Shown in pieces: positions 49,326-57,135 of a stretch of DNA of 64,000 nt (positions are counted from its first letter, which is position 1; the number at the start of each line of letters is the position of its first letter). This stretch comes from Prauserella cavernicola (lineage in GTDB: Bacteria; Actinomycetota; Actinomycetes; Mycobacteriales; Pseudonocardiaceae). The notes below the pieces were generated by a model that saw nothing but the letters and a program-made list of their open reading frames with translations, was not told the origin of the DNA and searched no databases. The translations under genes and the position numbers were made by a program. Where the stretch lies: positions 124,001 through 188,000 of the forward strand of contig NZ_JAENJH010000009.1 in NCBI RefSeq assembly GCF_016595675.1. The letters run 5' to 3'.

Positions 49326-51686
49326 TTGTCCGTGTCCCCGAACGACGGCACCGACAGCGCCGGGAAGTCCGCTGAGATCGCCGCCGAGCAGGAGTACGTG
49401 TCGCTGCTCTACGGCAAGCTCGACGCCGAGCGGGAGCTCGCCGAGCGGCGGCTGACCGAGGCGCTGCGCTCGGGAGGCAGCGGGCCGCAGGCCCAGGCCG
49501 AGCGGGAGGCCGCGACGGCGACGCACAGCGACCGGCTCGCCCAGCTCAGCTCCGTCGAGCAGGGCCTGTGCTTCGGCAGGCTCGACTTCTCCGAGGGGCA
49601 CGATGACGACTCGCCGATCTACATCGGCAGGCTCGGCCTCTTCGACGAGTCCGACGACTACAAGCCGCTGCTGATCGACTGGCGCGCCCCCGTCTCGCGG
49701 CCGTTCTACCTCGCGACGGCCGCGTCGCCCGACGGCGTGCAGCGCAGGCGCCACATCCGCACGCTCACCCGCCGGGTCGTGGGCGTCGACGACGAGATCC
49801 TCGACCTCGGCTCCGCCGGGAGCAGCGACCACCTCGGACTCGCGGGGGAGGCGGCCCTGCTCGCCGCACTGGAGCAGCGGCGCACGGGCGCGATGTCCGA
49901 CATCGTGGCCACGATCCAGGCCGAACAGGACCGCATCATCCGCGCCGACCTCAGCGGCGTCATGGTCGTGCAGGGCGGGCCTGGGACGGGCAAGACCGCC
50001 GTGGCGCTGCACCGCGCGGCGTTCCTGCTCTACACCTACCGGCGTCAGCTCGACACCCGCGGCGTGCTCGTGGTCGGGCCCAACAGCACGTTCCTGCGCT
50101 ACATCGGGCAGGTGCTGCCGTCGCTGGGCGAGACGGGCGTGCTCCTCTCGACCGTCGGCGAGCTCTTTCCCGGCCTCGCCGCCACGGGCGCCGACTCGCC
50201 GGAGGCCGCCGAGATCAAGGGCAGGCTCGCGATGGTCGACGTGCTGACCGCGGCCGTGCGCGACCGCCAGACGGTGCCGGACGAGGCGCTGGAGATCCTC
50301 GTCGAGGGCGAGGTCCTCACGCTCGACCGAGGCGTGTGCGAGCGGGCGAGGGAGAAGGCCAGGGGCACCCTCAAGCCGCACAACCTCGCGCGCAGGGTGT
50401 TCCTCGACCGGTTGCTCGACGCGCTCGCCGAGCAGTCGGTGCAGCGGCTCGAGTCGGTGGTGCTCGACAACGTGCCCGACATCCCGCTCGCCGAGGACGA
50501 GAGCGACGACGGCGACCTGCTCGACGCACGTGACCTCGCCACCATCCGGCAGGAGCTGGCCGAGGACCCCACCGTGCTCACCGCGTTGAACGGGTTGTGG
50601 CCCAAGATCACGCCACAGGAGCTGTTGAGCGACCTGCTCACGTCGCCCGAGCGGCTGGACTCCGCCACCCGCGGGCACCTCGCCGACGACGAGCGCGACG
50701 TGCTGCTGCGGCTGCCAGGCTCGCTGTGGACGCCGGCCGACGTCCCGCTGCTGGACGAGCTGGCCGAGCTGCTCGGCGAGGACGACACCGCGATCAGGGC
50801 GCGGCGCGCGCAGCGCGAGCGCGAGGACCGGGCCTACGCCGAGGGCGTGCTCGACATCCTGGACCAGGACGAGGAGATCTTCGACGAGGAGCGCATCCGC
50901 GTCAGCGACGTCCTCGACGCCGACCTGCTCGCCGAGCGGCAGGACGCCGCGAGCGGGCTGACGGCGGCGCAGCGGGCCGCGCAGGACCGCACGTGGACGT
51001 TCGGCCACGTGATCGTGGACGAGGCACAGGAGCTCTCGCAGATGGACTGGCGCATCCTCATGCGCCGGTGCCCGAGCCGCTCGATGACGATCGTGGGCGA
51101 TGTGTCGCAGACCGGCTCGCCCGCTGGCACGTCGTCGTGGGGCGGTGTGCTGGACCGCTACGTCGCGGACCGCTGGCGGCTGCGGGAGCTGACGGTGAAC
51201 TACCGGACACCCGCCGAGATCATGAACCTCGCCGCGGGCGTGCTCGCCGAGATCGATCCGGAGCTGCGCGCGCCCACGTCGGTGCGCGAGACGGGGGAGC
51301 AGCCCTGGCAGCGCCCGGTGCCGCGCGCGGACGTCGCGGGCGAGATTCGCTCCATTGTGGACGTTGAGCTGGCCGGAGTCGAGGGCGGCACCGTGGCCGT
51401 GCTCGTGCCCGCGGACCTGGAGGGATCGCTGTCGGCCGAGCTGGCCGGGGCGGGTGGCACCACCGCCGAGGACGACAACCCGAGAGTGTCGGTGCTCACG
51501 GTCGACCGCGCGAAGGGGCTCGAGTTCGACGCCGTCGTGGTGGTGGCTCCCGACGAGGTCGTGGCCGAGTCGGCCCGGGGCCTCAACGATCTGTACGTGG
51601 CGCTGACGAGGGCCACCAAACGGCTCGGGATCGTCCACACGGGACCGCGGATGGGCGCCCTGTCAGGCGCGGAAAACGGCCGGTAG
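49326..51686 (+). CDS. HelD-like RNA polymerase-associated helicase (UvrD superfamily 1)
   Basis: 786 aa; TTG 49326 is taken as start, GTG 49332 is nearly equal. The N-terminal coiled coil (EIAAEQEYVSLLYGKLDAERELAERRL, residues 16-60) and the segment YIGRLGLFDESDDYKPLLIDWRAPVSRPFYLATAA are typical of HelD, which pries stalled RNA polymerase off DNA; the actinobacterial HelR branch also contributes to rifampicin resistance. Walker A GGPGTGKT (217-224), Walker B VIVDEAQE (about 562-569) and the late motif DRAKGLEFDAVVV are intact. UvrD-type DNA helicase is the alternative, but the N-terminal arm favours HelD. Confidence 0.85.
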   Translation: MSVSPNDGTDSAGKSAEIAAEQEYVSLLYGKLDAERELAERRLTEALRSGGSGPQAQAEREAATATHSDRLAQLSSVEQGLCFGRLDFSEGHDDDSPIYIGRLGLFDESDDYKPLLIDWRAPVSRPFYLATAASPDGVQRRRHIRTLTRRVVGVDDEILDLGSAGSSDHLGLAGEAALLAALEQRRTGAMSDIVATIQAEQDRIIRADLSGVMVVQGGPGTGKTAVALHRAAFLLYTYRRQLDTRGVLVVGPNSTFLRYIGQVLPSLGETGVLLSTVGELFPGLAATGADSPEAAEIKGRLAMVDVLTAAVRDRQTVPDEALEILVEGEVLTLDRGVCERAREKARGTLKPHNLARRVFLDRLLDALAEQSVQRLESVVLDNVPDIPLAEDESDDGDLLDARDLATIRQELAEDPTVLTALNGLWPKITPQELLSDLLTSPERLDSATRGHLADDERDVLLRLPGSLWTPADVPLLDELAELLGEDDTAIRARRAQREREDRAYAEGVLDILDQDEEIFDEERIRVSDVLDADLLAERQDAASGLTAAQRAAQDRTWTFGHVIVDEAQELSQMDWRILMRRCPSRSMTIVGDVSQTGSPAGTSSWGGVLDRYVADRWRLRELTVNYRTPAEIMNLAAGVLAEIDPELRAPTSVRETGEQPWQRPVPRADVAGEIRSIVDVELAGVEGGTVAVLVPADLEGSLSAELAGAGGTTAEDDNPRVSVLTVDRAKGLEFDAVVVVAPDEVVAESARGLNDLYVALTRATKRLGIVHTGPRMGALSGAENGR

Positions 51687-51695
51687 GCGCCCAGC

Positions 51696-51701
51696 TAGGG
51701 T
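51696..51701 (+). promoter_or_regulatory. -10 box TAGGGT for leaderless FKBP lipoprotein
   Basis: TAGGGT, 7 nt, then ATG 51709. This decides the start against a GTG at 51700, which lies inside the -10 box. Confidence 0.65.
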
Positions 51702-51708
51702 GTCCATC

Positions 51709-52305
51709 ATGCGCAATGCTGGCAAGATCATGATCGTGGCGGCCGTCGCCACGGCTCTCGCGGCGTGCTCGCCGTCCCGTGAGGAGCCGACCGACCTGCA
51801 GCCCGGCGAGCAGCCGACGCACTCGCCGGCCCCGGTGTCCGTGTCCGAGTCCGCCCCGGCGAACGACTCGCAGGCCTCCGGCCAGGCGGCCGCCGAGTGC
51901 ACCGCCGAGGACATCACCGTCGACACCGCGGGCGAGCAGCCGCGCGTGGAGGTCCCGACGGACTGCGCCGCCCCGGCCGAGGTCGTCTCGCGCGACCTGC
52001 AGGAAGGCGCAGGCGAGGGTGCCGGGCCCGGCGACACCGTCGAGGTGAACCTCCAGGTCGTCGCGTGGTCCAACGGCCAGGTCGGCGAGAACACCTTCGC
52101 CCAGGGCCAGCCCGTGTCGGTCCAGCTCGGCGAGCAGCAGGACATCGAGGGCCTCAGCGAGGGTCTGACCGGCATCACGCAGGGCGCCAGCAAGCTCTTC
52201 GTGCTCCCGCCGGACCTCGGTTACGGCGCGCAGAGCGGCAACCCGCTGGCCGGCGAGAGCCTGGTCGTGGTCGCCGAGGCCGTCTCGGTCACCGCCGCCG
52301 GCTGA
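51709..52305 (+). CDS. FKBP-type peptidyl-prolyl isomerase lipoprotein
   Basis: 198 aa exported lipoprotein. A short signal sequence ends in the lipobox LAAC (lipidated Cys20), followed by a Ser/Pro/Glu-rich linker to about residue 60. The C-terminal FKBP domain has VVSRDLQEGAGEGAGPGDTVEVNLQVVAWSNGQ, PVSVQLGEQQDIEGLSEGLTGITQGASKLFVLPPDLGYGAQ and a final LVVVAEAVSV strand. It probably assists folding of secreted proteins outside the membrane. Some aromatic residues of the classic FKBP pocket are replaced, so isomerase activity is not certain. Two extra Cys (in AECTAED and TDCAAP) could form a disulfide. Confidence 0.88.
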   Translation: MRNAGKIMIVAAVATALAACSPSREEPTDLQPGEQPTHSPAPVSVSESAPANDSQASGQAAAECTAEDITVDTAGEQPRVEVPTDCAAPAEVVSRDLQEGAGEGAGPGDTVEVNLQVVAWSNGQVGENTFAQGQPVSVQLGEQQDIEGLSEGLTGITQGASKLFVLPPDLGYGAQSGNPLAGESLVVVAEAVSVTAAG

Positions 52306-52317
52306 ACCACCCCGTGA

Positions 52318-52343
52318 GGGCCGCCCCGTGCGAGGGGCGGCCC
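52318..52343. terminator. Bidirectional terminator between FKBP gene and qor
   Basis: 10-bp stem GGGCCGCCCC / GGGGCGGCCC with loop GTGCGA, between convergent stops at 52305 and 52352. Confidence 0.75.
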
Positions 52344-52351
52344 ACTCCGGG

Positions 52352-53323
52352 TCAGGGCAGCAGCAGCACCTTGCCGGTGGTGCGGCGGCCTTGCAGGTCC
52401 TCGTGCGCCTGGCGGGCCTGCGCGAGCGGGTACCTCGCGCCGATCCGGATGTCGAGCGTGCCGTCGGCGACGGCGCCGAACACCTCGCCCGTCCGCCACT
52501 CCAGCTCGGCGCGCGTCACCACGTGGTCGTCGGTCTTCGGGCGCGTGAGGAACAGCGAGCCACCCGCGTTGAGGCGCTGCGGGTCGATCGCGGGCACCGG
52601 ACCGCTCGCCGCACCGAACAACGCCAGCAGTCCCCGCCTGCGCAGGCTCGCGAGGCTGCCCTCGTAGGTCGACGCGCCGACGCCGTCGTAGACCACGGCG
52701 ACACCCTCACCGTCGGTGAGCCGCCGGACCTCCTCAGCGAAGTCCCGCTCGGTGTAGCGGATCACCTCGTCGGCACCCGCCTCGCGCGCCAGCCGCTCCT
52801 TCTCCTCCGTCGACACCGTGCCGAGCACGCGTGCGCCCTTCGCTTTCGCGAGCTGCACGAGCAGCAGGCCCACCCCGCCCGCGGCCGCGTGCACCAGGAT
52901 CGTGTCGCCCTCGCTCACCGCGTAGGTCGAGTTCAGCAGGTAGTGCGCCGTGATGCCCTGGAGCACCGTCGCGGCGGCGACCTCGTCGCCAACGCCGTCG
53001 GGCACCGGCACCGCGATGTCGGCTGGCACGAGCGCCTGCTGCGCGTAGCCGCCGGGGTGCCCCTGCCAGGCGACGCGGTCGCCCACCGCGACCTCGCCGA
53101 CCTCGGAGCCCACCGCCGACACCGTGCCCGCGCCCTCGAGGCCGGGCGTGTACGGCAGCGCCATCGGATAGATCCCGGCGCGCTGGTAGGTGTCGATGTA
53201 GTTCACCCCGGCCGCGGCGACGTCGACCAGAACCTCCCGAGGCCCGGGCGGCCCCACCTCGACCTCGGTGGGCTCCAGCACCTCTGGACCTCCGGTCTGC
53301 CGAATCCGAATCGCCGTGGGCAT
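52352..53323 (-). CDS. qor: NADPH:quinone reductase-like zinc-independent MDR oxidoreductase
   Basis: 323 aa of the medium-chain dehydrogenase/reductase family. ATG 53323 gives MPTAIRIRQTGGPEVLEPTEVEV. The Rossmann motif HAAAGGVGLLLVQLAKAKGARVLGTVST and the quinone-reductase pattern AGVNYIDTYQRAGIYP and PLAQARQAHEDLQGRRTTGKVLL match E. coli Qor-type enzymes; there are no zinc-binding cysteines. It likely reduces quinones with NADPH. The same gene lies downstream of ctaB in mycobacteria. Divergent from the DMT-type permease. Confidence 0.93.
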   Translation of the reverse strand: MPTAIRIRQTGGPEVLEPTEVEVGPPGPREVLVDVAAAGVNYIDTYQRAGIYPMALPYTPGLEGAGTVSAVGSEVGEVAVGDRVAWQGHPGGYAQQALVPADIAVPVPDGVGDEVAAATVLQGITAHYLLNSTYAVSEGDTILVHAAAGGVGLLLVQLAKAKGARVLGTVSTEEKERLAREAGADEVIRYTERDFAEEVRRLTDGEGVAVVYDGVGASTYEGSLASLRRRGLLALFGAASGPVPAIDPQRLNAGGSLFLTRPKTDDHVVTRAELEWRTGEVFGAVADGTLDIRIGARYPLAQARQAHEDLQGRRTTGKVLLLP

Positions 53324-53489
53324 GCCAATCTCCGTTCTCGGTTCGCTCGCGTCTTCCCGCTCGAAGGATCGTCCCTTCCTGGTCGGCGCCGTGCACGGGG
53401 GCGGCGGTACGCTTCGGGAACCGGCTGAACCGGGGACCGCCGTCGGCTCGGCCGGAATCCTTTCCCGGCCCGAAACGCTGGTACTAGAC

Positions 53490-54470
53490 GTGTTGGTGCC
53501 TGTCTTCCTCGGCTTCACCGCGGCGTTCCTCTTCGCCGCGTCGGCCGCGCTGCAACGCCGCGCCGTGCTGCGAGCCGCGGACAGCGACACCGAGCACCGC
53601 GCCGCCCGCCACCAGATTCCCGTCGTGTGGCTCGTGCGCAGGCTGCTCACTCAGCGGGTCTGGCTGATCGGCTGGGCCACCAACCTCCTCGGTTTCGTCA
53701 CCCAGGCCGCCGCGCTGCACCTCGGCTCCATCGCGCTCGTCCAGCCACTGCTGGTGACGCAGCTGCTGTTCGCGCTGCCGATGGCCTCGGCCACGATCCG
53801 GCGCTGGCCCACGCTGCGTGACTGGCTCGCCGCTCTCGCCGTCACCGGGGGCGTCGCGCTGATCCTCACCGTCGAGGGCGCCGCGCCGCTGGCCGGCTCC
53901 GCCGACCGCGACCGGCTGTTCGTCGCCGTGCTCGTCGCCGCGGCCACCGTGGTGACCCTGGTGCAGCTCGCCCAGCGGGGCGGCCCGCTGCTCTACGGCG
54001 CGCTTATCGCCGCCTCGGCCGGGATCTGTTACGCGATCAGCGCGGCGATGATGAAGCTGACGGCCGACTCCCTGCTCGACGGCGGAGTGCTCGCCACCGC
54101 GCTCGACTGGCCGGGTTACGTGCTCGCCGTGTCGACCCTGTGCGGGCTGCTGCTGGGGCAGCAGGCGTATGGCTCGGGGTCGCTGTCGGCGGCCATCGCC
54201 GTGATGTCCATCGTCAACCCGGCGGCGAGCTACACGCTCGGTCTGCTGGCCTTCCACGCCTCCCCATCCACCCAGCCCGCGGCACTCGCGGCGTCCGCCG
54301 CGGCGGCATCGTTGCTGATCATCGGCGTGGTGGGGCTCGCGCACTCACCGACCGTTCAGCAGGAGACGTCGCGCACTACGGCGCGCGGGATCTACCCCGA
54401 TCGGGGTAAAGTCGCTAAATCGGCCGCCGCTCGGGCCACCCATTCCGGGTCAGACACCTGCCCCCAGTAG
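53490..54470 (+). CDS. DMT-superfamily (EamA-like) membrane permease
   Basis: About 326 aa with roughly nine or ten hydrophobic helices, beginning MLVPVFLGFTAAFLFAASAALQRRAVLRA. Repeated features such as SIALVQPLLVTQLLFALPMASAT and GSLSAAIAVMSIVNPAASYTLGLLAF match drug/metabolite transporter-type proteins of actinobacteria. The substrate is unknown. GTG 53490 is a provisional start: TTG and GTG codons at 53493 and 53496 are also possible, and no ribosome site is clear. The last 50 residues are hydrophilic. Confidence 0.75.
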   Translation: MLVPVFLGFTAAFLFAASAALQRRAVLRAADSDTEHRAARHQIPVVWLVRRLLTQRVWLIGWATNLLGFVTQAAALHLGSIALVQPLLVTQLLFALPMASATIRRWPTLRDWLAALAVTGGVALILTVEGAAPLAGSADRDRLFVAVLVAAATVVTLVQLAQRGGPLLYGALIAASAGICYAISAAMMKLTADSLLDGGVLATALDWPGYVLAVSTLCGLLLGQQAYGSGSLSAAIAVMSIVNPAASYTLGLLAFHASPSTQPAALAASAAAASLLIIGVVGLAHSPTVQQETSRTTARGIYPDRGKVAKSAAARATHSGSDTCPQ

Positions 54471-54508
54471 TCGCGGCCGGGTAAGCCAGGCAAATGGAGG
54501 CCTGACCC

Positions 54509-55189
54509 GTGCACCATCGATCGTCGTCTCCCCAACGACATCACCTCATAGTTGAAGTTCCCCATCTACGCAGCACCGTCGTCAGGGCGCTCGTCATCGC
54601 GCTCGAGACGGCGATCATCCCCACCGTGCTGCTCATGCTCCTGCTGCACTACGTCGGCCTCGTGGCCGCACTCTCCGCGGTGCTCGGCTGGTGTGCCGTC
54701 GTGCTCGCCACCCGCCGCGCGCTCGGCAAGGAGCTTCCCCGCACCCTGCTGCTCTGTACCGGCATGCTCGCGAGCAAAGCGGCGTTCGCGCTCGTCACGT
54801 CGAGTGCCGTGGTCTACGTCATCCAGCCCGCGGTGGGCTCGGTGCTGATGTTTTTGCTCTTCGTGGGCAGCGCGGCGCTGGGTAAACCCATCACGGCGCG
54901 GCTGGCGAAGGACTTCGTGCACCTGCCTGCCGAGCTGTTCGCCAACAAGGCCGTGCGCCGCGTGTTCGTCAACGTCGCCCTGCTGTGGGGCGCGTCGCGG
55001 CTCATCGACGCCGCGATGACCGTCGGTTTCCTGCACTGGAGCGTCGAGGCGGGACTGTTCTCGCGCGGCGTGCTGAGCGGGTTGCTCACGGCGCTGACCA
55101 TCGCGGTCTGTGCCGGGCACGGTTGGCGCGCGCTGCAACGACTTCCGGGCGTCACGCTGCGCTGGGCGGCCAGACCCGCCGCGGTCTGA
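54509..55189 (+). CDS. VC0807-like polytopic membrane protein, function unknown
   Basis: 226 aa, GTG start with GGAGG at 8 nt. About six hydrophobic segments, for example ALVIALETAIIPTVLLMLLLHYVGLVAALSAVLGWCAVVLA and SVLMFLLFVGSAALGKPITARLAKDFVHLP. The latter segment, with an Arg/Lys pair after the helix, is reminiscent of the VC0807 family of septation-protein-like membrane proteins. No catalytic motif is visible. It lies 31 bp from the PAP2-fusion gene start region and may be co-expressed with it only by chance. Confidence 0.6.
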   Translation: MHHRSSSPQRHHLIVEVPHLRSTVVRALVIALETAIIPTVLLMLLLHYVGLVAALSAVLGWCAVVLATRRALGKELPRTLLLCTGMLASKAAFALVTSSAVVYVIQPAVGSVLMFLLFVGSAALGKPITARLAKDFVHLPAELFANKAVRRVFVNVALLWGASRLIDAAMTVGFLHWSVEAGLFSRGVLSGLLTALTIAVCAGHGWRALQRLPGVTLRWAARPAAV

Positions 55190-55208
55190 AATGTCGTGAT
55201 CCGCACAG

Positions 55209-55224
55209 CCACGCCCCGGCGTGG
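55209..55224. promoter_or_regulatory. CCACGCC-CC-GGCGTGG palindrome ahead of the PAP2-fusion gene
   Basis: 7-bp inverted arms immediately upstream of a possible -10 (TATACG, 55225-55230). It could be an operator over the promoter or the terminator of the preceding membrane gene. Confidence 0.35.
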
Positions 55225-55235
55225 TATACGGAGTT

Positions 55236-56813
55236 GTGCTCACTACCGGTGCGCGCGGGACAGGACTGACCGACGGTAGTTCCGTCGGTACGGTCCGGCG
55301 AGCACGGTGGTGGCTGGAGCTGCTGTTCGGCCTCGGGCTGTTCGGCGTCTACCTGATCATCAAGTTCCTGCCGCTACCGGCCAACTTCGCCCGCGCACTG
55401 GCGAACGGCGAGGCGATCCTGGCGCTGGAACGGTTGCTGGGACTGGACTTCGAGCTGCCTGCGAACCGGTGGCTGGCCGAGCAGGGCTGGCTGATGGTCG
55501 TGGCGAACTACGAGTACGCCTTCACCTACATCGTCACGACGCTCGTGCTGCTCGTCTGGGTCTTCGCGCGGCGGCCCGAACACTATTCGTGGGTCCGCAA
55601 CTCCTTCCTGTTGCTGAACCTGGTGGCACTCGCCGTGTTCTGGCTCTATCCCGTGGCTCCGCCGCGGATGCTGCCCGACGCCGGGTTCGTCGACACGGTC
55701 CGCGTCGGGCAGACGTGGGGCTCGTGGGGCTCGCCGATGGTGGACAACGCCAACCAGCTGGCCGCGATGCCGTCGCTGCACATCGCCTGGGCACTGTGGG
55801 TGTCGGTGGTGCTCGCGCGCATCTCCGGCGGACTGCTGGTGCAGGTGGTCAGTGCCGTGCACGTGCTGGTGACGTTCGTGGTGATCGTGGCGACCGGCAA
55901 CCACTACTGGCTCGACGCCGTCGGCGGAGTGCTCGTGGTGTGGGTGGGCATCGCCCTCACCAGCGGCGGCAGACGCCGGTGCGATCGCCTGACTCCGGAC
56001 GAGGCTCGCCTGCTCGCCGCGAGTGCGCGGCCGACGGGAGCCCTGGTGCTGCTCGACACCTCCGGCGGCCGGGTGCCCTCGCCCGAGCAGGCGCGGTCCG
56101 TGCTCGCCGCCCGGCTGCCGGTGTGGCCCCGGCTGCGGCAGCGGCCACCCCGGCGGGCCCGCCCACCGCACTGGGCCGAGCACGCCCACCTGAACTGGGC
56201 GTGGCACGTGCGCAGCTTCGACGTGTCGCGGCCCGACGGCACACCGGGCGGGATGCCCGCGCTGCACCGGCTGGTCGCCGCGCTGGCCGCCGAACCGTTG
56301 CCGCGCGACCGGCCGCTGTGGCGGCTGGCCGTGGTGACCGGCATCGGCGACGACGTCGCCGCCGTGGTGCTGCTCGCGCATCCCGTGCTGGCCGGTGAGT
56401 CGGTCGTGGCGCTGGCCACCGACGTGCTGGGCGGCCCGTCGCTGTGGGCGGGCGGGGCGAGCGAGCCTGCGCACTGGACGGGCGTTCCCGGCGGGTTCGC
56501 GACGGTGCGGCTCGACCAGCGCGAGGTCCCGACGGAGGGACTGCCCGGCGGGCTCGCCGACGCGCTGGCGGGTGAGTCCGTGCCGGTCACGGTGAGCTCC
56601 GGCGGGGAGGCGGCCTCGCTCGTGCTCGGACTTCCCGTGGCCGCGGTGGTCGCGATCCCGGCGCTGCCGGCGGACGCGCCCGCGGCCGTCGCCGTGCTCG
56701 AGTACGGCGACGAGGTCAGCATCGGCGTGCTGGCCGCCGGTGACGTCGGCCGCTTCGCGCGCGCGGTGGACGCCGCACTCGATCAGCTCCGCCTAGACTC
56801 GCGGCGTGGCTGA
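55236..56813 (+). CDS. PAP2/IPC-synthase-like membrane domain fused to a degenerate WS/DGAT-like domain
   Basis: 525 aa. GTG 55236 lies 5 nt after TATACG; GTG 55221 is the alternative. Residues about 20-250 form a six-helix PAP2-type phosphatase/phosphotransferase: PSLHIAWALW (His about 182) and TGNHYWLDAVGGVLV (222-235) are the second and third catalytic motifs, as in actinobacterial inositol-phospholipid or polyprenyl-phosphate enzymes. From about 260 a cytoplasmic domain resembles wax-ester synthase/DGAT acyltransferases (HLNWAWHVRSFDVSRP, LPRDRPLWRLAVVTGIGDD), but where they have the catalytic HHxxxDG it reads AHPVLAGES (about 381-389). The domain is probably non-catalytic. Substrate unknown. 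Confidence 0.75.
   Translation: MLTTGARGTGLTDGSSVGTVRRARWWLELLFGLGLFGVYLIIKFLPLPANFARALANGEAILALERLLGLDFELPANRWLAEQGWLMVVANYEYAFTYIVTTLVLLVWVFARRPEHYSWVRNSFLLLNLVALAVFWLYPVAPPRMLPDAGFVDTVRVGQTWGSWGSPMVDNANQLAAMPSLHIAWALWVSVVLARISGGLLVQVVSAVHVLVTFVVIVATGNHYWLDAVGGVLVVWVGIALTSGGRRRCDRLTPDEARLLAASARPTGALVLLDTSGGRVPSPEQARSVLAARLPVWPRLRQRPPRRARPPHWAEHAHLNWAWHVRSFDVSRPDGTPGGMPALHRLVAALAAEPLPRDRPLWRLAVVTGIGDDVAAVVLLAHPVLAGESVVALATDVLGGPSLWAGGASEPAHWTGVPGGFATVRLDQREVPTEGLPGGLADALAGESVPVTVSSGGEAASLVLGLPVAAVVAIPALPADAPAAVAVLEYGDEVSIGVLAAGDVGRFARAVDAALDQLRLDSRRG
56794..56799 (+). promoter_or_regulatory. -10 box TAGACT inside the 3' end of the PAP2-fusion gene
   Basis: TAGACT, 6 nt, then GTG 56806. The box lies in the last codons of the upstream gene, so the next two genes can be transcribed as a leaderless message on their own. 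Confidence 0.65.
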
Positions 56814-57135
56814 CACCGAGAGCACCGAACAGACCGAGGCGCCCGCCGCCCCCACCTCCCGCCAGCTGGCCGCCGCCCGCGCGTTCGTCGCGCAGCACGG
56901 CAAGCCGTCGAAGGGCGTCGTGGAGCGCATCGGCAGGGCCGGGGCCAGGGTCGTGCTCGTCGGTGCCGACGGCGCGCTCGGCGACGTGGTGGTGCCGAGT
57001 CCCGAGACCGGCGAGGCACTGGTGGAGGCCGTCGAGGACCTCGAATCCGCCACGTGGGACTCCGCGACGGTCAACGCCACGGCGATCGGTGCCGAGCACC
57101 GGCGCCGCATGGCAGGCCCCCGCGCCCGGCGGTGA
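56806..57135 (+). CDS. Small conserved-looking hypothetical protein coupled to an ATP-grasp gene
   Basis: 109 aa from a GTG just after a -10 box, overlapping the upstream gene by 8 nt. An acidic Thr/Glu-rich start is followed by QLAAARAFVAQHGKPSKGVVERIGRAGARVVLVGADGALGDVVVPSPETGEALVEAVEDLESATWDSATVNAT and an Arg-rich end. No signal peptide, membrane helix or known motif. Its stop overlaps the ATP-grasp start (GTGA), which suggests that the two proteins work together; what they do is unknown to me. Confidence 0.75.
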   Translation: MADTESTEQTEAPAAPTSRQLAAARAFVAQHGKPSKGVVERIGRAGARVVLVGADGALGDVVVPSPETGEALVEAVEDLESATWDSATVNATAIGAEHRRRMAGPRARR

